A stretch of DNA of 10,006 nucleotides from Chlorobiota bacterium (GTDB taxonomy: Bacteria; Bacteroidota; Ignavibacteria; SZUA-365; JAADGX01). The notes beneath the pieces were generated by a model that did no database searches, was not told the DNA's origin, and was given only the letters and a program-made list of their open reading frames with translations. Below, piece after piece: positions 5,875 to 10,006 of the stretch. The stretch is taken from positions 1 through 10,006 of the forward strand of contig JAADGX010000318.1 of NCBI GenBank assembly GCA_013152135.1, read 5' to 3'. How positions within the stretch are numbered: the first letter of the stretch is position 1; the number at the start of each line of letters is the position of its first letter. Position numbers and translations under genes: made by a program.

Positions 5875-8484
5875 ATGTACAGACGATTGCTACTTGTTAC
5901 AGTTATCCTGTCCATTGTCCTGAGTTTTTCTTCCCAGTCCCAGGATCTCCTGCCAAGTCCCACGTACGTTCCACCGGATCTGGCGACGTACGGTGAAGAA
6001 GCGCATTACAGGGATATGGCCATAATCGAAACCTCCGGTTCTTCATTCATGGAGGTTCGTGATTTCTGGATGGAGCTTACGAGACGTGGAGCGTTGATCG
6101 CGGTGATTACGTCGCCGCAGCGGATGGTGGGGTGGGTGCCCCGTGAATCGTACGACAACGTTTTATCGACGCGATTGGAAACGGCGACGGGAGATATCCG
6201 CGTGCTGTCCATTTCGTACACCGCGTCCGAATTCCGGGCGAAGACGGTGTACCGGAATTCCGTTATGAGCGAGACCTCGGAAGCCGATGAGACCCTGGTT
6301 GATTTTCTTGACTTCATCAAACGGAAGAAAACCCCGGAAGATATCCAACGCATCAAGGAACGAGAATGGGAACTCCGTCTTCTGGAGGAGAATATGCCGC
6401 CGCCGAACTGTGTCGGTGTGAATGTGCTTTCGGAATCCGATATACAAGATATGAAGTCCAAAGCAGAGATCCAGGGAGGACCGGGGGCGAAAATCTTTCG
6501 CGCTACGAGGCCGCTTGGGTTAATAGCTCATACGAGCTTTTTCCTGGAGAGCAAATCCGGAACGGGAACCTGGAACTGGAATTCCACGGTGTACCTCCGG
6601 TACAAGATTTTTTACATCGTTGGAATGTCGTATTGGACGTCCTTCGCCGCGAAATTTGGAAAGACGTCGTCTGGATTATGGCGCTTATATGGCAGAACGC
6701 ATTCCGCTACACAGATAACGGGCGAGCCTACGGCGGTGGGAGAGGATTCTTTCGTTCCCACGGTGATCGGGAGGTTATGGTCCGGTACTAGGCCTACTTG
6801 GGGTTGGGCTCGTACGGCTGTTAAATGGTGCTGGCCCTACAATAACTATATTCGCACCACGTTAGGTACGGACGAAGCTATTTCCGGATTCATTGCCTAT
6901 AAAGGCAGCGGGAGTGAATCCATCTGGCCTCACGCGGAAGTTATATGCTGGGGTGGATGTGATAATGAAAGAGAGGGTGTGTACTTCGCGCTTGACACGC
7001 AGTACTGGCAAGCGGGACATAACCCTTTCGATGCGCCGCGGAGAAATGTCTTTGCGCATGAGATAGGCCATCTATGGGGTTCTCCGGATGAGTATGCCGA
7101 CGGCGCCGGGTGTTTCAATTGGACGTACCGGGGTATCGGGAACATCAACTGCCAACGGAAGCAACCAGCACGCGGGCGTCCGGGGTTGTTCATGACTGGC
7201 TCCGATGGAATGATGATGGCGAACTACCTCGGTGGCCACAGCATCGCACAACCCATTCATACAGGGGTGATAAGCGCAGCCAATGCGACACCGATTCGGT
7301 GTTTCATGACTGTTCCGGCGAACATTCCAGTGATAGTCAAGCAATGTGATGATGGAGGGAACCGTACATATACGACAACGATGTGCCAACCGGTGGACTA
7401 TGATTATTGCGCAAAGGTCCGAGTCCCTCTCACTAGGAATATCTCCGGCACGACGTACTACTTCGACAAGTGGAGGGTGACCAGGAGAAACGGCGCCACG
7501 ACAACGTTTACCAACTATGCGAATGAACTTCCCTCCTACGCATGGACTTCAACAAAGGCGAATCCGGTTGTGACAGTACGAGCGATATTTACGAGTAGTC
7601 CACCGGATTTCAAATCGGCGAACGCGACACTGTCCGCCTGGCTGGCTCCGAACAGCAATGCAGCTCTTCCTGGTCGCGCCATTGCCTTGAAATGGCGTAA
7701 CAAGTACGACATGTCCAGGACTGACACCAAGATTGAGTTCGAACGAACACCCGGCACTTGGGTAGGACTCGATATAAATAATATGACGCTCAGACCTTTT
7801 CACGTGTCCATCGGTCAATGGACGGGTGCGCATATCTTTTCCACCCCGACGTCATCCGGCGGCAATATGCCCATACAAGTGAATAGGATGTACAAGTTCC
7901 GTATCGTCGGCTACTTCAACACTATTCGGGGAACTCCCTCGAGTACAGCTTCGGTGATCACGCGCCCGGAAACGCCGGCAGACACGGTGTTTTGTTACGA
8001 CAGCTATGAGCCGAATACCCTCTCTTCGCCCAAGGTCCTGACTTCGTCGGGACCGGGCATGGTTGCTTATACAATAAAAGCCGCCTGTCCGATGATTCCT
8101 CGGGCAGGTGAATGGACCTGGTTTGTTCCCAAGAATGATTACTATCGTATCACGGTGATCAACGTTTCCAGTACGTTTTTCGGGCAGAAATTACATTTAA
8201 TCTTACGAGTGAGGGACGGGTCCAAATTCAAACCCCGCTTTCGCGCCCAACGTGCCGGGACGACAAGTCATATCAACGCGACATACGTTGGTGGAGCTTA
8301 TCACCTGCGTATTGCTGCTGATGGCGAATATCTCATCAAAGTCGAGCCCCGGATAAGCGGTGCCATCAGCAACGATCTGGTCGATCGCACACAGGGGGTT
8401 TTCGGTTTTGGGGAGTACGAGATGACGGTAGAGCGTGTGACCAACAATCCCCAAGTTACTCTTCTTTGCAATATAATTGTCTGA
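5875..8484 (+). CDS. Secreted zinc metallopeptidase, HEIGH..G..DEY type, with C-terminal beta domains
   Basis: This 869-residue protein starts with a signal peptide (MYRRLLLVTVILSIVLSFSS, cleavage probably near 21-24). The ATG at 5875 follows GAGG (5865-5868) by six bases. Residues about 40-210 have no recognised domain and may be a propeptide. The catalytic motif is VFAHEIGHLWGSPDEY (392-407): H395 and H399 bind zinc, E396 is the general base, and D405 is a likely third ligand, as in other HExxHxxGxxD(E) metzincin-like peptidases. Nearby Cys residues (358, 362, 413, 426) may form disulfides, and Met440 or 446-448 may be the Met-turn. Next come a YYFDKW repeat-like segment (about 475-572), a fibronectin-III-like part (about 582-700) and a pre-peptidase C-terminal-like domain from DSYEPN (709-714) to GEYEMTVERV (846-855). 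No T9SS tail occurs before the stop. The frame that follows suggests this is the front part of a longer protein interrupted by a frameshift. Substrate and exact peptidase family are not assigned. Confidence 0.8.
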   Translation: MYRRLLLVTVILSIVLSFSSQSQDLLPSPTYVPPDLATYGEEAHYRDMAIIETSGSSFMEVRDFWMELTRRGALIAVITSPQRMVGWVPRESYDNVLSTRLETATGDIRVLSISYTASEFRAKTVYRNSVMSETSEADETLVDFLDFIKRKKTPEDIQRIKEREWELRLLEENMPPPNCVGVNVLSESDIQDMKSKAEIQGGPGAKIFRATRPLGLIAHTSFFLESKSGTGTWNWNSTVYLRYKIFYIVGMSYWTSFAAKFGKTSSGLWRLYGRTHSATQITGEPTAVGEDSFVPTVIGRLWSGTRPTWGWARTAVKWCWPYNNYIRTTLGTDEAISGFIAYKGSGSESIWPHAEVICWGGCDNEREGVYFALDTQYWQAGHNPFDAPRRNVFAHEIGHLWGSPDEYADGAGCFNWTYRGIGNINCQRKQPARGRPGLFMTGSDGMMMANYLGGHSIAQPIHTGVISAANATPIRCFMTVPANIPVIVKQCDDGGNRTYTTTMCQPVDYDYCAKVRVPLTRNISGTTYYFDKWRVTRRNGATTTFTNYANELPSYAWTSTKANPVVTVRAIFTSSPPDFKSANATLSAWLAPNSNAALPGRAIALKWRNKYDMSRTDTKIEFERTPGTWVGLDINNMTLRPFHVSIGQWTGAHIFSTPTSSGGNMPIQVNRMYKFRIVGYFNTIRGTPSSTASVITRPETPADTVFCYDSYEPNTLSSPKVLTSSGPGMVAYTIKAACPMIPRAGEWTWFVPKNDYYRITVINVSSTFFGQKLHLILRVRDGSKFKPRFRAQRAGTTSHINATYVGGAYHLRIAADGEYLIKVEPRISGAISNDLVDRTQGVFGFGEYEMTVERVTNNPQVTLLCNIIV

Positions 8485-8489
8485 AGCTC

Positions 8490-10006
8490 GTGCTACAAAA
8501 ACCGTTGCCCGGCCTGGTCATTAGTAACGGTCCGTTCGATTTATTTGATAAAGGGCTTGACGTTGCGAACCCGCGACGAATCACGCTCCTGTACGATCCG
8601 CCTCCTGGATTTGAATTCGATCACTTCGAAGGCGATTTCGGCGACCAGGATCAGAATCCGTTCATTCTTCAGATTGACCCAAAACTTAAACCGGGTGAAT
8701 ACAGGTTCAACCCCGTTCCCCGGCGGCTTCAAAAAGGAACGGCGGAACTGGTCATTGTCAATCCCGATGGCCCAGGCGGACCGGTGCAGCGTCGCATAAC
8801 CGCGCCCGTCGGCGATGTCGTTAATGCGCAGGCAAGCGCCCCGCTGGATTACGTTTTCATTGGTTGGGGATGGGATACGACCGCTGTCACGAATCCCTTG
8901 CCTGTAACACTGTGGAAGAGTAAGAAGATCAAGGCGTACTTCCGCAAGAAACCGTGTGTCCCGGCACAAATGATCCCGTGGAAGGATAACCTGACTCTGG
9001 AAAATTCCCGCCAGGGCAAGGTGTCACTTGAGTATGGCATGCAGCCCGGAGCGGGAGACGGCCTGGAAGCCGGTCAGGTGGATCTGCCACCCATACCTGT
9101 CGTCGGGACGTTCGATATCCGATGGATCAACATTCCCGGGTCCCAAGGGAGCACCACGGATATTCGCGCGGTCAAGTCAACACATATTTACCAGGGACGG
9201 GTACAGACCGGCAGCGGCACTGCTCCGGTCAAGATGAGCTGGAATACACCAATACTCTCCACGGATTATTCCATAACACTGAAGATCGCTGGTGTCCCCG
9301 GTTCGATCGATATGCATTCGGCCTATGATTATACGTTCACAAGCGAGGGAACATACATCTTCACGATCGAGGTGAAATCGAAAACGTGTCCACCACCGGT
9401 CAACGAACCTGAAGTAGATATCACCACGATGCGGATCGATCCATCGAATTTCCCCTGCATCAGGTTCGAGCTCCTTGTCAAGAACAGAACAACCGGCGAG
9501 ATCCTTCCATATTACAATCCTTACAATATCAAAGTGTATGAAAAGGATGCGCAAGGCGAGAACGTTCCACCGAGAATCACGAGCATCGAGCAGAACGGCA
9601 GAACGCTTGTCTACCAGCTGTGCAGCAACCGGAAGGATGCTGATCCGGTCCGTGAGATCGTCATCGTCAACGACAACGACGATCCGAATAGGAAAAAAGA
9701 CACCACGGTGGTCGAGGTTAAGATCCCCGTTCCCGATGATCAAGGGAAACTGACGCGGATCATGCGGCAGAATTCGGGCGACTGGGAGATGGTCTCAATG
9801 CCGGTTAACATGGATGCATCCCTGGTAAGCTCGCTATACCCGGACCCCACGACGAAACTTTACGAGTTTAACACGTCCACCGGGCAATACGAATCTGCGG
9901 GCCAGATGGAATTCGGGGATGGATACTGGCTGAAAACCCCCGATGAGTACACGACGTTTTACGGTAACGAAATGCTCTCGCACACCTGGACGGGGTTGTC
10001 GGGTAT
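8490..10006 (+). CDS. Continuation of the metallopeptidase in the -1 frame: extracellular repeat domains, no proper start, 3' partial
   Basis: This frame is open from within the end of the upstream gene to the window edge. The first possible start is GTG at 8490 (no good ribosome-binding site) and the first ATG is at 8970, deep inside conserved-looking sequence. There is no signal peptide although the content is extracellular. A GFEFDHFEGDFGD segment (8607-8645) and FIGWGWDTTAVTNPLPVTL (8856-8912) resemble bacterial B-repeat domains. LVIVNPDGPGGP (8748-8783) is IPT-like. LEYGMQPGAGDG (9027-9062) followed by LPPIPVVGTFDIRW (9084-9125) and DWEMVSMPV...GDGYWLK (9780-9932) are segments I associate with large T9SS cargo proteins. 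A sorting tail would be expected beyond the window. Adding one base in the TTT at 8465-8467 would join the frames as ...PQVTLLLQYNCLKLVLQKP. It is therefore best read as the C-terminal part of the preceding gene, split by an indel. A separate gene is less likely. Confidence 0.7.
   Translation, partial: MLQKPLPGLVISNGPFDLFDKGLDVANPRRITLLYDPPPGFEFDHFEGDFGDQDQNPFILQIDPKLKPGEYRFNPVPRRLQKGTAELVIVNPDGPGGPVQRRITAPVGDVVNAQASAPLDYVFIGWGWDTTAVTNPLPVTLWKSKKIKAYFRKKPCVPAQMIPWKDNLTLENSRQGKVSLEYGMQPGAGDGLEAGQVDLPPIPVVGTFDIRWINIPGSQGSTTDIRAVKSTHIYQGRVQTGSGTAPVKMSWNTPILSTDYSITLKIAGVPGSIDMHSAYDYTFTSEGTYIFTIEVKSKTCPPPVNEPEVDITTMRIDPSNFPCIRFELLVKNRTTGEILPYYNPYNIKVYEKDAQGENVPPRITSIEQNGRTLVYQLCSNRKDADPVREIVIVNDNDDPNRKKDTTVVEVKIPVPDDQGKLTRIMRQNSGDWEMVSMPVNMDASLVSSLYPDPTTKLYEFNTSTGQYESAGQMEFGDGYWLKTPDEYTTFYGNEMLSHTWTGLSG

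Noticed and set aside
8463..8484. Programmed -1 ribosomal frameshift at the end of the metallopeptidase frame
   Set aside because: The incoming codons around CTTCTTTGC do not form an X-XXY-YYZ slippery site and no clear stimulatory hairpin follows.
1..10006. CRISPR array, tRNA, rRNA, insertion sequence or integrase
   Set aside because: No regularly spaced repeats, cloverleaf-like sequences, terminal inverted repeats or transposase/integrase motifs were seen on either strand.

Overview
The window looks like a chromosomal segment (roughly 50-55% G+C by eye) from a free-living bacterium of the Bacteroidota/Chlorobiota (FCB) group, probably an Ignavibacteria- or Kapaibacteria-like lineage. The support is indirect. 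One secreted protein ends in a type IX secretion (T9SS)-like C-terminal sorting domain (YPNP...PLVIMK). A second has the 'G/DW-MVS-PV ... G-GYWLK' and 'LPP-P--G-FD-RW' segments that I associate with large surface proteins of these bacteria. No ribosomal or taxonomic marker gene is present.

Layout from left to right: (1) bases 1-1335, + strand, the 3' part of a secreted clan GH-D (GH27/GH36-like) glycoside hydrolase with the T9SS-like tail. (2) 1366-2379, - strand, a class I SAM-dependent O-methyltransferase, convergent with (1). (3) A 271-bp divergent intergenic region with a 13-bp palindrome over a candidate -10 box, then a 61-residue two-helix membrane protein (2651-2836, +). (4) 3068-5375, +, a translationally coupled gene pair for an NfnAB/SudAB-type NAD(P)H:ferredoxin oxidoreductase, closed by a strong intrinsic terminator at 5398-5430. 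(5) A noncoding stretch of about 440 bp, AT-rich at its start, with a TTGACA promoter candidate and inverted repeats that would form a structured leader. (6) 5875-8484, +, a large exported zinc metallopeptidase (HEIGH...GSPDEY), followed in the -1 frame by an open reading frame that runs off the window end (10006). That frame carries only extracellular-type repeat domains and has no convincing start or signal peptide.

Functionally the window mixes a central redox module (NfnAB, balancing NADH, NADPH and ferredoxin) with two large exported enzymes, one for glycans and one for proteins, which suggests a heterotroph feeding on polymers. The methyltransferase and the small membrane protein are unassigned.

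The most notable anomaly is at about 8465-8484. The metallopeptidase frame stops and the sequence continues, still coding, one frame back, with no start signals. The two parts most likely belong to one long secreted protein split by a single-base frameshift, either a true mutation or an assembly error. I did not find convincing evidence for a new defence or mobile system: there is no CRISPR array, transposase, integrase, tRNA or rRNA visible.
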